Shown: positions 24,649 to 37,419 of the stretch, piece by piece
How positions within the stretch are numbered: the stretch's first letter is position 1
Layout of the letters: each line of letters opens with the position of its first letter
Source: Methylobacterium oryzihabitans
GTDB taxonomy: Bacteria; Pseudomonadota; Alphaproteobacteria; Rhizobiales; Beijerinckiaceae
NCBI RefSeq assembly: GCF_004004555.2
Contig: NZ_SACP01000034.1
Span: 1-63,044 of the forward strand
DNA length: 63,044 bases
Reading direction: 5' to 3'
Program-made: the position numbers and the translations under genes
The notes under the pieces: model-generated
The model's database searches: none
What the model saw: only the letters and a program-made list of their open reading frames with translations
What the model was told of the DNA's origin: nothing

Positions 24649-25895
24649 GCCGTCGTGTCCCACCACTGTCCGTCCTCCTTGATGTCGACGCTGGCGCCGA
24701 ACAGCGCTGGGAAGCGCTGCGGCTCGAAGGTGTGAATGGGCACGAGCCGCCGGGGCGCGATCGCCGCCACCAGACGCTTGAGGTCCGGGATGCTGGCATG
24801 GCCCGAGGTGTGGGCGTGGGTCAGCGGGATGTCGCGGGCGGCAAGGTCCGCAGCGAGCGCCTGCCCGCGGGGCTGCCGGAGGTAGCCGTCCCACTGCGAC
24901 CAGACCACCTCGGCGCCTGCAAGGCAGCTGGCCCGGTCGAGGTCCGGCAGCAGCGAGTGTCGGAACAGCAGCGTCGCCCGGGGCGCGAGCGCCGCGAGGT
25001 GTTCCGCGTGGATGCGCTGGCGGCCGTGCCGTTCGAGCAGGTCGAAGCGGCCGGTGCGCTTGATGCGCACCCGCTGGTGGTGCGGGACGAAGACCGCCAC
25101 GCGCGGCCAGTCGGATTGCGGGATGCTGGGGTGGCCGGTCGCGGCCAGGATCTCGGCGGCGTAGAGGTCGAGAATCAGGGTACGGTCGGTGCGCTTGCAG
25201 GCACGGTAGAGCGAGACGACGCGATCGATGTTCTGGGCGGAGGCCGCGACGAGGGCCAGACCGGACATCTCGCGGAACCGCGCGACGAAGCGGTCTTCGA
25301 TCTCCGTCTCTGTCGGGAAATTCCGCTCGTCGTCGAGGCGGCCGAGGCTCGATCCTTCCATGAGCAGGGCGTCGATGTCGCGCGGCGGGCTGCGGACCAG
25401 ACGCTCGAAGAGGGCGCCCTTGCGCCCGTGCGCGCGCAGGTCGCCGGAATAGAGCAGCCGCTGCCCGCCGGCTTCCACGAGGAGCGCGTAGGCGTCGAAG
25501 GCGGAGTGGTCGACGAGGATCGGCGTGATCGTGAACGGGCCGAAGGTGAGCGACTGCCCGTGGCCGAAGGTCACCGTGTTCGGCGGTACCCAGGTCTCGG
25601 GAACGAAGGCGGCGGCGGCCTGAAGGATGTGAAGGGTCGCCGCGCCGAGCGCGACTGGCAGGTCGGGTCCGGTGAGGTGGCTCAGCCCGACATGGTCGCG
25701 GTGGCCGTGGCTGAGGATGAGCGCGAGGAGGTCACCGCCGCCGTCGAGGCCTTCGACCGGTGGATGACAGGTCACGTCGTCCGCTGCGGCGTCGAGGGGG
25801 AGCCCGAGGTCGAGGAGGAGCCGGGCGCCATCTTGGGCGAGTTCGACGCAGGTGCCGCCGATCTCGCGCGTGCCGCGGTGAATGCGCACCCGCAT
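24645..25895 (-). CDS. MBL-fold hydrolase, RNase J/beta-CASP-like
   Basis: The 416-residue protein starts IHRGTREIGGTCVEL and carries the metallo-beta-lactamase metal motif SHGHRDHVGLS (about 60-70). LLYSGDLRAHGRKG (about 146-160) is typical of the RNase J and CPSF73 group, and a C-terminal HTSGHASIPDL and PIHTFEPQ match the beta-CASP closing motifs. RNA or single-stranded DNA cleavage is the usual activity of such proteins. It is the first gene of a two-gene unit with the putative PD-(D/E)XK protein and is divergent from an XRE regulator. Confidence 0.85.
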   Translation of the reverse strand: MRVRIHRGTREIGGTCVELAQDGARLLLDLGLPLDAAADDVTCHPPVEGLDGGGDLLALILSHGHRDHVGLSHLTGPDLPVALGAATLHILQAAAAFVPETWVPPNTVTFGHGQSLTFGPFTITPILVDHSAFDAYALLVEAGGQRLLYSGDLRAHGRKGALFERLVRSPPRDIDALLMEGSSLGRLDDERNFPTETEIEDRFVARFREMSGLALVAASAQNIDRVVSLYRACKRTDRTLILDLYAAEILAATGHPSIPQSDWPRVAVFVPHHQRVRIKRTGRFDLLERHGRQRIHAEHLAALAPRATLLFRHSLLPDLDRASCLAGAEVVWSQWDGYLRQPRGQALAADLAARDIPLTHAHTSGHASIPDLKRLVAAIAPRRLVPIHTFEPQRFPALFGASVDIKEDGQWWDTTA

Positions 25896-25955
25896 CGTGA
25901 ACCTGCTTGCCCCGCGCGGCCTTCCTCGCAGCGAGACAACCGTAGCCGTTCCCTG

Positions 25956-25991
25956 TGGCTATAGCCAGTGGTTTGATAGCCCTAGCTGGCT
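25956..25991. promoter_or_regulatory. Palindromic operator candidate between MBL operon and XRE gene
   Basis: TGGCTATAGCCA (25956-25967) is a perfect 12-base palindrome. A second inverted pair, AGCC and GGCT, spans 25978-25991. Both lie in the 110-base divergent region, where an XRE-family dimer would be expected to bind. Confidence 0.5.
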
Positions 25992-26005
25992 GCTGGTCCT
26001 CGTCC

Positions 26006-26263
26006 ATGAAGGGACGAGCTTTGGTCGCGTGGAACCTGCGCCGCGTACGCGTGGCGCAAGGGCTCAGCCAGGAGCGACTGGCTGCCGATGCGGGCGTGGA
26101 CCGCGCGTATCTTGGCGGCATGGAGCGGCAGGTCGAGAACCCGACGGTCGACCTGCTCGACAAGATTGCCGAGGCGCTCTCTATACCCATGAGCGAGTTG
26201 TTCGTCACCCCCGCCGATGATGAGGCACCGCCTAAACCGCTGCGTGGTGGGCGCAGAGGCTAA
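26006..26263 (+). CDS. XRE-family helix-turn-helix regulator
   Basis: The 85-residue protein (from ATG 26006) is essentially one XRE/Cro helix-turn-helix domain: WNLRRVRVAQGLSQERLAADAGVDRAYLGGMERQVENPTVDLLDKIAEAL. A short basic C-terminal tail follows. Some frame upstream is open, but this start gives a normal length. It is divergent from the MBL/PD-(D/E)XK operon, so it is likely to control that unit and itself through the palindrome between them. Confidence 0.85.
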   Translation: MKGRALVAWNLRRVRVAQGLSQERLAADAGVDRAYLGGMERQVENPTVDLLDKIAEALSIPMSELFVTPADDEAPPKPLRGGRRG

Positions 26264-26337
26264 CGTAGAGCGAGGCGATTTCTTTGAGGGAGCAGTGGTC
26301 TTGAAGAGATTGCTGCGCCGAGATGGCAGGATATTTC

Positions 26338-28094
26338 TTACGCAGATTTTGTCATGTGAAGCTGCGTAAGGTCGACTCCGATGGCGATCGACTCTATTGC
26401 CGCTTGCAATTGGGATAGCGACGAGCGTTTGGTGTAGCGCGCGGTCTCGCCCGGCGTGACGTGTCCAGTGACGTGATCGATGACGGCGGTCGCTGTGCCG
26501 GCTTGGTGCATCAGCGTCGTCGCTGTGTGCCGAAACGAGTGGAAGTCGAGCCCCTGCCGGTAGAGCTTCACGTCGCGTCGATAGCGGGTGAACCACTTGG
26601 TGAAGGCGTGACCCAGTCGACCGTCAGCCCCTCCGGGTTCGAGAGTGGGAAAGATGCGGTCTTGCCGGCGGCGGCGCTGCGCTTCGACATGCGCGAGGAA
26701 GCCCAGGCGGATCAGCTGCGGGTGGATCGGTACGCGCCGGACCGCCGTCGCGTTCTTGAGTTTCCGCGGGGGCCGGTCGTTGATGTCGATGAACCAGATG
26801 CCCTCGTCCTGCCGGATGTCCTCGACATGCAGCTGACAGATTTCCTCCTGGCGCATGCCGGAGAACACGGCGATCAGAGGCAGCCAGAATTTTTCGTCGC
26901 GCAGGATGAGGCTGCCCGGTGCGGTTCGCCGGCCGGGGGAGGCGCAGCCTGTCCAGATTGGTGTTGCGAAGAGACGGGCGAGCTCGTCCCGCTCCCACAT
27001 GGCGCGTTGTTCGCTTGCCTTGCGGGTGTTGCTGAAGCGGAAGCCCAGGAAGATGTTCGCCGCCGCTTCGTCTCTCGCGACCGCCGCCGTCCAGAGCGCC
27101 GACAGGGCCGAGAAGTGCCGCTTCACGGTCCGCTGGGTGATCGGCTGTGCGCGCTGTTTGTCAGGCAGCGCCTCGTGTGCAGCCAGGATCTCGTCCACCG
27201 TGAGGTTTCGGTAGCGAGGATGTTTGCCGTAGTCGTTCGGTAGCCGCTCGACGAGGCTACGGAAGTGGCCGGCGTCCTTGCGGGTGTAGGCGGCGAGGGG
27301 GCGGTCTCCGCAGCTGTCGACGAACAGGCGGAAGGTCGCCCCCGCTTGGGACGCAGTCTGGTTGTCCCAGGTGTTGGTGGCGGCCTGCGTGTTCCGGAAC
27401 ACGGCGGCGACTACCGAAAAAAGCTCAGGCGCGTGCGGCGGCACCGCCTCCCTTTCGGCTGGGCGGGATGCCGCAGTGTTCTCCGTGGGCGGTGCTTTCG
27501 GAGCCTCGTCGAGCGCCGCCAGCTGCATCTTGAGCCGTCGGTCGCGGGGCTCGAAGTTGAAGTCGCCCTCGTAACGGGCCTTGATCGCTTCGGCGACATC
27601 GATGCCCGCCCGCAGCATCGCCTGCCGGGCCTGCGCAACGGCACGCGGTTCGAGGTCGGCTGACGCGATGCCCTGCTTGCGGAGCATGGCGATCGTGACG
27701 AAGCTCGCCTCGTCCAGACGGTTACAGGCGAGAGCGTCGCGTGCGCGCGCAGCCATTGTCTCGTATTGAGTGACGAGTCGCTCCCGCACGTCGGCCGTGA
27801 TCGCTCCGCGCATCAGTCGCCCGTGCTCATCCCCGTCGAGGATCGTTTTGTAGAATCCTGCACGAGGCGGGCGAGTTGGTCGTCGGTCAGCATCGGCGTC
27901 GCGTACAGAGCCGTGAAAAGGCTTTCCGAGGCGAGGTATACCCGACAGGCTCTCGCCTTGGCAGTGCGAAGGTCGGTGGTCGCGAGGCTGCACACGAGTT
28001 CCTTCAGGCGCAGCCTTGGTCTCAGCGCGTCCGGCACGCGGCGCCGGAAATGAAAGATTCGTCCCCGGAGGACGACGTTGGCGATGGATCCCAC
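26338..28094 (-). pseudogene. Tyrosine recombinase (integrase) with one-base frameshift
   Basis: A tyrosine-type site-specific integrase that would move the island in and out of tRNA-Gln. The N-terminal part (from 28094: GSIANVVLRGRIFHFRRRVPDALRPR, a DUF6538-like domain) is in one frame and ends SLFTALYATPMLTDDQLARLVQD. The continuation FYKTILDGDEHGRL is in the next frame, so one T appears to be missing near 27,855 (GATTCTAC where GATTTCTAC is expected). The catalytic domain is complete: Arg in FSGMRQEEIC, then FHSFRHTATT, and the Tyr in TARYTKRS. Either the gene is inactivated or this is a sequencing error; a programmed shift is less likely. Confidence 0.85.
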
Positions 28095-28211
28095 TCCGCT
28101 CCCTCGCCGCCCGGGCGGGCGGCCTGTGTAGCAGCGGAATGTAGCAACCGGCTCACTCCGCAGGGCGGTTGCGCGAGAAAGTGTGCGTTCTGAATGGGTT
28201 AGGTAAAAAGG

Positions 28212-28286
28212 TGGCTGGGGCGCCAGGATTCGAACCTGGGAATGGCGGTACCAAAAACCGCTGCCTTACCGCTTGGCGACGCCCCA
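28212..28286 (-). tRNA. tRNA-Gln (anticodon TTG)
   Basis: On the minus strand the acceptor arms TGGGGCG and CGCCCCA pair. The anticodon arm is GCGGT, loop TTTTGGT, ACCGC, giving anticodon TTG. The T arm is CCAGG, TTCGAAT, CCTGG. A discriminator G and an encoded CCA (28212-28214) follow. The 3' end faces the integrase gene 118 bases away, the usual geometry for an island integrated into a tRNA 3' end. Confidence 0.95.
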
Positions 28287-28421
28287 CCGTGCGGATGGCG
28301 CTTCCATAGCGGCGCGGGGGCGGCGTGGCAACCGCTCGCGCGGCCGCCGCCCTTGCGGGCCCGCCCTGCCCGCGCCAGATGGCACGCAGCGGGCGCACAC
28401 CTGGCGCGCCACCGCGTGCGG

Positions 28422-28450
28422 TTGAGGCTGTACGCATTTTGTTCTAGCAC
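28422..28450 (+). promoter_or_regulatory. uvrA promoter with LexA-type SOS box
   Basis: GTAC-N7-GTTC at 28430-28444 differs by one base from the alphaproteobacterial LexA box GTTC-N7-GTTC. It lies between a TTGAGG (28422-28427) and a weak TAGCAC (28445-28450) spaced by 17 bases. uvrA is a classical SOS gene; start codon 83 bases downstream. Binding is inferred. Confidence 0.6.
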
Positions 28451-28526
28451 GGCGACGGTGCGGATCCGCGATCCCGCCCTGCCCGCCCCGTCGACCCCGC
28501 CCGCCTGCCGGCCCGGAGCCTCCTGC

Positions 28527-31445
<2,919 letters not shown>

Positions 31446-31474
31446 CGGACCGCACCTGTCGACAACGTTCTGGC

Positions 31475-31513
31475 GGGCCGGCGAGCGGGGAAGCGGAGCC
31501 GGCCCGGGCTTTT
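31475..31513 (+). terminator. Rho-independent terminator of uvrA
   Basis: GGGCCGGC (31475-31482) pairs with GCCGGCCC (31498-31505), followed by GGGCTTTT. It lies 30 bases after the uvrA stop. Confidence 0.7.
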
Positions 31514-31869
31514 CCCCCGGAATGGAGGGGAAGCGCGTCGATGCGATCCCCGACTGCCCAAGTTGCAGTGCACAAAGTCGCCGTTCCAGCAGGATTTTCG
31601 ACAGTCAACGGCCGTATTACCTAAGGTCATATAGTGCCCGGCTAGCTGCGGCTTTTCGGCAACAATCGTACTGTGTCTGTCCAACATGCGGGCAGGATGC
31701 TGGCAATTCGAGCGTGGCTGTAGAACAGTGGCGAGGTTCGGCTTGTGCCGGCGCCGGAGAGCGAATCAAGACAGTTGCGATGAACATCCGCAGCAAAAGC
31801 GGGTGACGTCGAGACTTGCTCGACATTCGAAATCTACCGGCAAGTGCCGGCGGGAAGGAAACCTCATCA
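31514..31869. other. Non-coding upstream region of the beta-barrel gene
   Basis: About 355 bases, more AT-rich than the neighbours, with no gene-like frame. It should contain the promoter and 5' leader of the gene at 31870. The ribosome site GGAAGGAAAC is at its end. No other structure was recognised. Confidence 0.4.
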
Positions 31870-32832
31870 ATGCGCAAGTACTGGCTGGCCGCGGGGGCGG
31901 CTGCTCTGTCCTTCGGAGTTTCGGCGACCGCTGCCTTCGCGCAGACCACGACGGTGCCGGGCGAGCAGGTCGGCCTCGCCGTCGGCGCGCCGCTGCCCGA
32001 GGGCATCTACGCGATCGACACCTTCACGTTCCGCAGCCCGGACGGGCCCAACGCCACCTCGATCGACACCGCGGTCAACGTCCCGGTCCTGGTCTGGTCG
32101 ACCCCGTTGAAGGTCCTCGGCGCCCGGATCGAACTCCTCGTCGCGCCGCCGACCATCTTCACCTTCGACCGCGCCGCTGGCGGCCGCAACACCAGCATCA
32201 ACGTCGGCACCTTCGTCGGCGGCATCTTCGCCTGGGATCTCGGCGGCAACGTCGGCGCGAGCTATCTCTTCGGTGCGTACCTGAACGACCTCAACGGCGG
32301 CCGCGGCGGTGGCCTCGGCGGTGCCAGCATCCTGGCCTCCAACACCTACCGCCAGGGCTTCGCCCTCAGCTACACCGGCGACGGCTGGAACGTCACCGCC
32401 AACCTGACCCACAACTTCTACGACGTGCCAGCCCGCTTCGAGGGCCGCAACGGCATCCCGTCCTTCTACGGACCGCAATACCCCTCCGACGGCCTCAACC
32501 TCGACCTGACGGCGACGAAGAAGTTCGGCAACTTCGAGATCGGCGCCATCGGGTACGGCACCGTCAACCTGCCCAACCGGCAGGCGCCGGGGCTCAACGG
32601 CCAGGGCCGCTTCGCCCTCGGTGGCCTGATCGGCTACGATTTCGGCAAGTTCTCGGTCCAGGCCTACGTCGCCCGCGACGTCGTGACGACCGCCCGGCAG
32701 GTCGACCCGGTCTTCGGCCCGACCCGGCGCGAGGCCTACTCGACCGAGGGCTGGTTCCGCGTCGTGGCGCCGCTCTACACCGTGGCCGCCGCCCCGCCCC
32801 CGGAGCCGGTGGCGATCGTGCGCAAGTACTGA
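31870..32832 (+). CDS. Outer-membrane beta-barrel transporter (Phenol_MetA_deg/SphA-like)
   Basis: The 320-residue protein has a signal peptide MRKYWLAAGAAALSFGVSATAAFAQ. An alternating-hydrophobic body follows, typical of an outer-membrane barrel (GGIFAWDLGGNVGASYLFGAYL, FALSYTGDGWNVTANLTHNFYD, NLDLTATKKFGNFEIGAIGYG), closing with YSTEGWFRVVAPLY. The pattern resembles the transporter/MetA-pathway (pfam13557) proteins annotated near aromatic degradation. The substrate cannot be told. The ATG is supported by AAGGAA nine bases upstream. Monocistronic, with a strong terminator. Confidence 0.78.
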   Translation: MRKYWLAAGAAALSFGVSATAAFAQTTTVPGEQVGLAVGAPLPEGIYAIDTFTFRSPDGPNATSIDTAVNVPVLVWSTPLKVLGARIELLVAPPTIFTFDRAAGGRNTSINVGTFVGGIFAWDLGGNVGASYLFGAYLNDLNGGRGGGLGGASILASNTYRQGFALSYTGDGWNVTANLTHNFYDVPARFEGRNGIPSFYGPQYPSDGLNLDLTATKKFGNFEIGAIGYGTVNLPNRQAPGLNGQGRFALGGLIGYDFGKFSVQAYVARDVVTTARQVDPVFGPTRREAYSTEGWFRVVAPLYTVAAAPPPEPVAIVRKY

Positions 32833-32862
32833 TCCGATCCGGCTCTCCGACCGGGATCCGTC

Positions 32863-32893
32863 CGCCGCCCGGCCCCGTGCCGGGCGGCGTTTT
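32863..32893 (+). terminator. Rho-independent terminator
   Basis: CGCCGCCCGG (32863-32872) pairs perfectly with CCGGGCGGCG (32880-32889), followed by TTTT. It lies 30 bases after the beta-barrel gene. Confidence 0.8.
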
Positions 32894-33018
32894 CGTGGGC
32901 GCGGCCGGCCGCGGGCGGGATCGGCCCGGCTCGGGTGTCGGGGCCGCGGCGGCGACCTATAACGGAGGATCGGGGACGGTGCCGCGGACGGGCCGTGCCG
33001 CGCGGACAGGAGGCCGGC

Positions 33019-33987
33019 ATGGCATCGCTCGGAGACTGGAAGATCCCCTCGGCGGTGCAGCCCCGTCCCGCCAACTACGCCTACGACCTCGATCAGGCCC
33101 TCACCGCGGTGGTCGCCCTCTCGGCCAGGGCGCCGGACAACGCCTTCACGGCCCAGGCGCTTGGCACCGAGCGGGCCGGCAACGGCGTGGCGATCGGGGG
33201 CGAGGGGCTCGTGCTCACCATCGGCTACCTCGTCACCGAGGCCGAGACCGTGTGGCTGACCACCCATGACGGGCGCAGCCTGCCCGGCCACGTCGTCGGG
33301 TTCGATGCCGCCACCGGGTTCGGGCTGGTCCAGGCCCTCGGCCGCCTCGACGTCACCCCCCTGCCGGTCGGCTCCTCGGCCGGGCTGAAGACCGGCGACG
33401 CGGTGGTGATGGCCGGGGCCGGCGGGCGCCACCGCGCCGTGGCGGCGCGCATCGTCGCCCGGCAGGAATTCGCCGGCTACTGGGAATACGTCCTCGACGA
33501 CGCCCTGTTCACCGCCCCGCCGCATCCGCACTGGGGCGGGACGGCGCTGATCGGGCCGGCGGGCGACCTCGTCGGGATCGGCTCGCTGCAACTGCAGCAG
33601 GGCGAGGGCGACGGCGCGATCAACATGGTGGTGCCGATCGACCTGCTGAAGCCGGTCCTGAGCGACCTCACCCGGCGCGGCCGCCCGGCGACGCCGCCGC
33701 GGCCGTGGCTCGGCCTCTACGCCACCGAGATGGAGGACGGCGTGGTGGTGATGGGGCTGGCGACCGGCGGTCCCGCCGAGGCCGCCGACCTGCGCGCCGG
33801 CGACGCCATCCTGGCGGTGGGCGACACCCGGGTGAAGGATCTGGCCCAGTGCTTCCGCAGCGTCTGGGCGCTCGGCGATGCCGGCGTCCCCGTGCCGCTG
33901 ACGCTGCGCCGGGACGGCAAGACCCTCTCGGTCACGATCGCCTCGGCCGACCGGGACCGCTTCCTGGTGGCGCCGCAGCTGCACTGA
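33019..33987 (+). CDS. HtrA/DegP-like protein with lost catalytic triad, plus PDZ domain
   Basis: The 322-residue protein has the fold-level sequence of an S1C trypsin-like protease (about 40-220) followed by a PDZ domain (about 225-310: WLGLYATEMEDGVVVMGLATGGPAEAADLRAGDAILAVGD). All three catalytic positions are changed: the ILTNxHV His is Tyr in VLTIGYLV, the TDLAL Asp is Gly in TGFGLVQ, and the GNSGGP Ser is Trp in HWGGTAL. No signal peptide is visible, so it may act in the cytoplasm or be anchored by partners. The ATG follows AGGAGG. Probably a binding pseudoprotease rather than an enzyme. Confidence 0.85.
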   Translation: MASLGDWKIPSAVQPRPANYAYDLDQALTAVVALSARAPDNAFTAQALGTERAGNGVAIGGEGLVLTIGYLVTEAETVWLTTHDGRSLPGHVVGFDAATGFGLVQALGRLDVTPLPVGSSAGLKTGDAVVMAGAGGRHRAVAARIVARQEFAGYWEYVLDDALFTAPPHPHWGGTALIGPAGDLVGIGSLQLQQGEGDGAINMVVPIDLLKPVLSDLTRRGRPATPPRPWLGLYATEMEDGVVVMGLATGGPAEAADLRAGDAILAVGDTRVKDLAQCFRSVWALGDAGVPVPLTLRRDGKTLSVTIASADRDRFLVAPQLH

Positions 33988-34441
33988 GCGCGGGCGCGGG
34001 GCGCCCCACCGGCCGCCCGACCGTCCGGCGCCAACGACCGGGTGTCCTGCATCGAGGTCCCCGCCGGCGCCGGCCGGCGCAGCCGGGCCAAGGCGCCCGG
34101 ATTCCGACCTGATCCAGCACCGGGCCCATCAGCCCCGCGCCCCGGCACGCGGAGGCCCCGCCCCTCCCCGGCCACGCTTCGGATCCCGATCCGGCTTCGC
34201 ACCTGCAACATCGTGCCGGAATTCGGGAAATCCCGCCGAAACGGCACGGAAGTGCTGCCGAAGACGCATGCAGCGCAGCTTGGTTGACGAAGTCCTATGC
34301 GGAGCATGCCGCTCTCGCATGGCTGGCTTACGCCGGTCGGACTCCACACCGGAGGCCCAAAACCCATATGGTGCATTGCAACAGAAACGGGCAGCGATGC
34401 CGCAGATTTCGGCTTTGGCTGCCCGTCACGAGGTCACTTCC
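33988..34441. other. Non-coding upstream region of DUF1127 gene
   Basis: About 450 bases without a supported gene. A TTGACG at about 34284-34289 is a possible -35 element for the DUF1127 gene. The first part is GC-rich and may hold a weak terminator for the pseudoprotease gene. Confidence 0.35.
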
Positions 34442-34591
34442 ATGTTCGTCTCCGTCATCCTCAGCAAGATCCGTTCGTACCTCCGGTACCGCGAGACCGT
34501 CACCGAGCTGTCGCGCCTGTCCGACCGCGAGCTCGACGATCTCGGCATCAACCGCTACGAGATCCCGGGCATCGCCCGCAGCCACGCCTGA
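34442..34591 (+). CDS. DUF1127 small protein
   Basis: The 49-residue product contains the DUF1127 motif: RYRETVTELSRLSDRELDDLGINRYEIPGIAR. These small Arg-rich alphaproteobacterial proteins have been linked to RNA turnover, phosphate and stress responses in other species; the role here is unknown. The start at 34442 (MFVSVILSKIR) is chosen because it begins just before the domain; the frame is open upstream. GAGG lies about 12 bases before it. Confidence 0.88.
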   Translation: MFVSVILSKIRSYLRYRETVTELSRLSDRELDDLGINRYEIPGIARSHA

Positions 34592-34651
34592 TCGCTCGGT
34601 CGCACCTGATCGCACGATCGGTCCATCTCCGGGTCCGCCCGGCGACTCGCG

Positions 34652-34671
34652 CGCCCGCCCTTCGGCGGGCG
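34652..34671 (+). terminator. Hairpin terminator after DUF1127 gene
   Basis: CGCCCGCC (34652-34659) and GGCGGGCG (34664-34671) pair across a CTTC loop. A direct repeat of GGCGGGCGTTCGCAC follows at 34664 and about 34684. No strong U-run. Confidence 0.5.
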
Positions 34672-34763
34672 TTCGCACGTCCAGGCGGGCGTTCGCACAT
34701 CCGGGGCCCGGCTTCGTCCCGGCGGCCGTTGATCTCGACCCGCCCGATCCGATATGCCGCCTC

Positions 34764-36182
<1,419 letters not shown>

Positions 36183-36209
36183 CCCGCGAGCCGCCATGGT
36201 GCTCGCTCC

Positions 36210-37412
36210 ATGACCCTCGCCGCCGAGCGGCTCGCCTCGTGCGACGCCGCGATCCTGTATGCCGGGGCCGGCCTCGACGCCGCGGTGCCCGAGCGCGCCC
36301 ACCTGATGCGCACGGCGCCGGCCGGCCGCCTCGTCGCGCCGCTGTTCCCGCCCTACGCCTATCCCCGCCCGGCGCCGGAATGGCTGCGCGGCGACGATCC
36401 CGTCGCGGCCGTGGCCCTGGAGGCCGAGTTCGCGGCGATCGACCGCCGGCATCCCGGCGGGCCGCCCTGCGGGCTGTTCGTCCTCGACGACGCGACCTTG
36501 CGCGACAACGTGCTCCATGCCGGCGGCCGCATCGTCTACGAGACCTACCGCCCGCCGGACCGGCCCGGCCTGACTCTGGCGGAAGACGGCGACCTCGCGC
36601 GGGCCGAGCCGCACGGCGCCGAGGTCGCGTTCTTCTTCAGCTCGTCGGGCTCGTTCAACTACGGGCACTGGCTCGTCGACGACCTGCCCCGCCTCGCCGG
36701 GTTCCGCACCCTGCGGCGGCTGCACCCGGATCGGCGTATCACCCTGGTCCTGACCGGCTACGGTGCGGCGAGCGACGAGATCCGGCGGCGCACGATCCGG
36801 CTGTTCCTCGGCGACGCGGCCGGGGCCGACACCGTGTTCCTGCCCCGCGACGCGGCGTTCCGCTTCCCGCGGCTGTACTACGCCACCCCGGTCTCGGTTC
36901 ACCCGGCGAGCAAGTCGCCGGAGGCGCTGCGCTTCGTGCGCGACCACCTGCTGCGGCAGGCCGGCGAGGTGCGCCGCAAGCTCGCGCGAGAGGCGTGGCG
37001 CGGCGGCGATCCGGATGCGGGCCGGCGGATCTACGTCGATCGTGCCCCGCAATGGGACCGCGCCCTCATCAACCGCGATGCGGTTCTCGACCTCGTGCGC
37101 GCGCGCGGCTTCACGGTGGTCGATCCCGAGCCGCTGTCGTTCAGCCGGCAGGTCGCGACCTTCGCCCGCGCCCGCGCGGTCGTCGGGCCGATGGGGGCGG
37201 CGATGACCAGCACCCTGTTCTGCCCGCCGCACGCCACCGTGCTGCACCTCGCGGCGGAGGGCTGGACCGACCCGTTCTTCTGGGACCTCGCCGCGGCGCT
37301 CGGGCACCGCTACCGGGCGCTGCACGGCGCCAGCCCGACGCCGCGGCCGCCCCCGAACCGCGAGCCCTACCGGATCGATCTCGACCGCCTCGACGCGATG
37401 CTGCCGCGCTGA
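36210..37412 (+). CDS. Family 61 glycosyltransferase (DUF563)
   Basis: The 400-residue protein shows the GT61/DUF563 pattern: FNYGHWLVDDLPRLAGFRTL (about 150-170) with the conserved His-Trp, IYVDRAPQWDRALINRDAVLDLVRARGFTVVDPE (about 275-308), and ARARAVVGPMGAAMTSTLFCPPHATVLHL (about 318-345). Such enzymes transfer sugars such as xylose or arabinose to surface glycans. No signal peptide or membrane helix, so probably cytoplasmic. It lies 28 bases after trmFO on the same strand. Confidence 0.85.
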   Translation: MTLAAERLASCDAAILYAGAGLDAAVPERAHLMRTAPAGRLVAPLFPPYAYPRPAPEWLRGDDPVAAVALEAEFAAIDRRHPGGPPCGLFVLDDATLRDNVLHAGGRIVYETYRPPDRPGLTLAEDGDLARAEPHGAEVAFFFSSSGSFNYGHWLVDDLPRLAGFRTLRRLHPDRRITLVLTGYGAASDEIRRRTIRLFLGDAAGADTVFLPRDAAFRFPRLYYATPVSVHPASKSPEALRFVRDHLLRQAGEVRRKLAREAWRGGDPDAGRRIYVDRAPQWDRALINRDAVLDLVRARGFTVVDPEPLSFSRQVATFARARAVVGPMGAAMTSTLFCPPHATVLHLAAEGWTDPFFWDLAAALGHRYRALHGASPTPRPPPNREPYRIDLDRLDAMLPR

Positions 37413-37419
37413 GGAGGAA

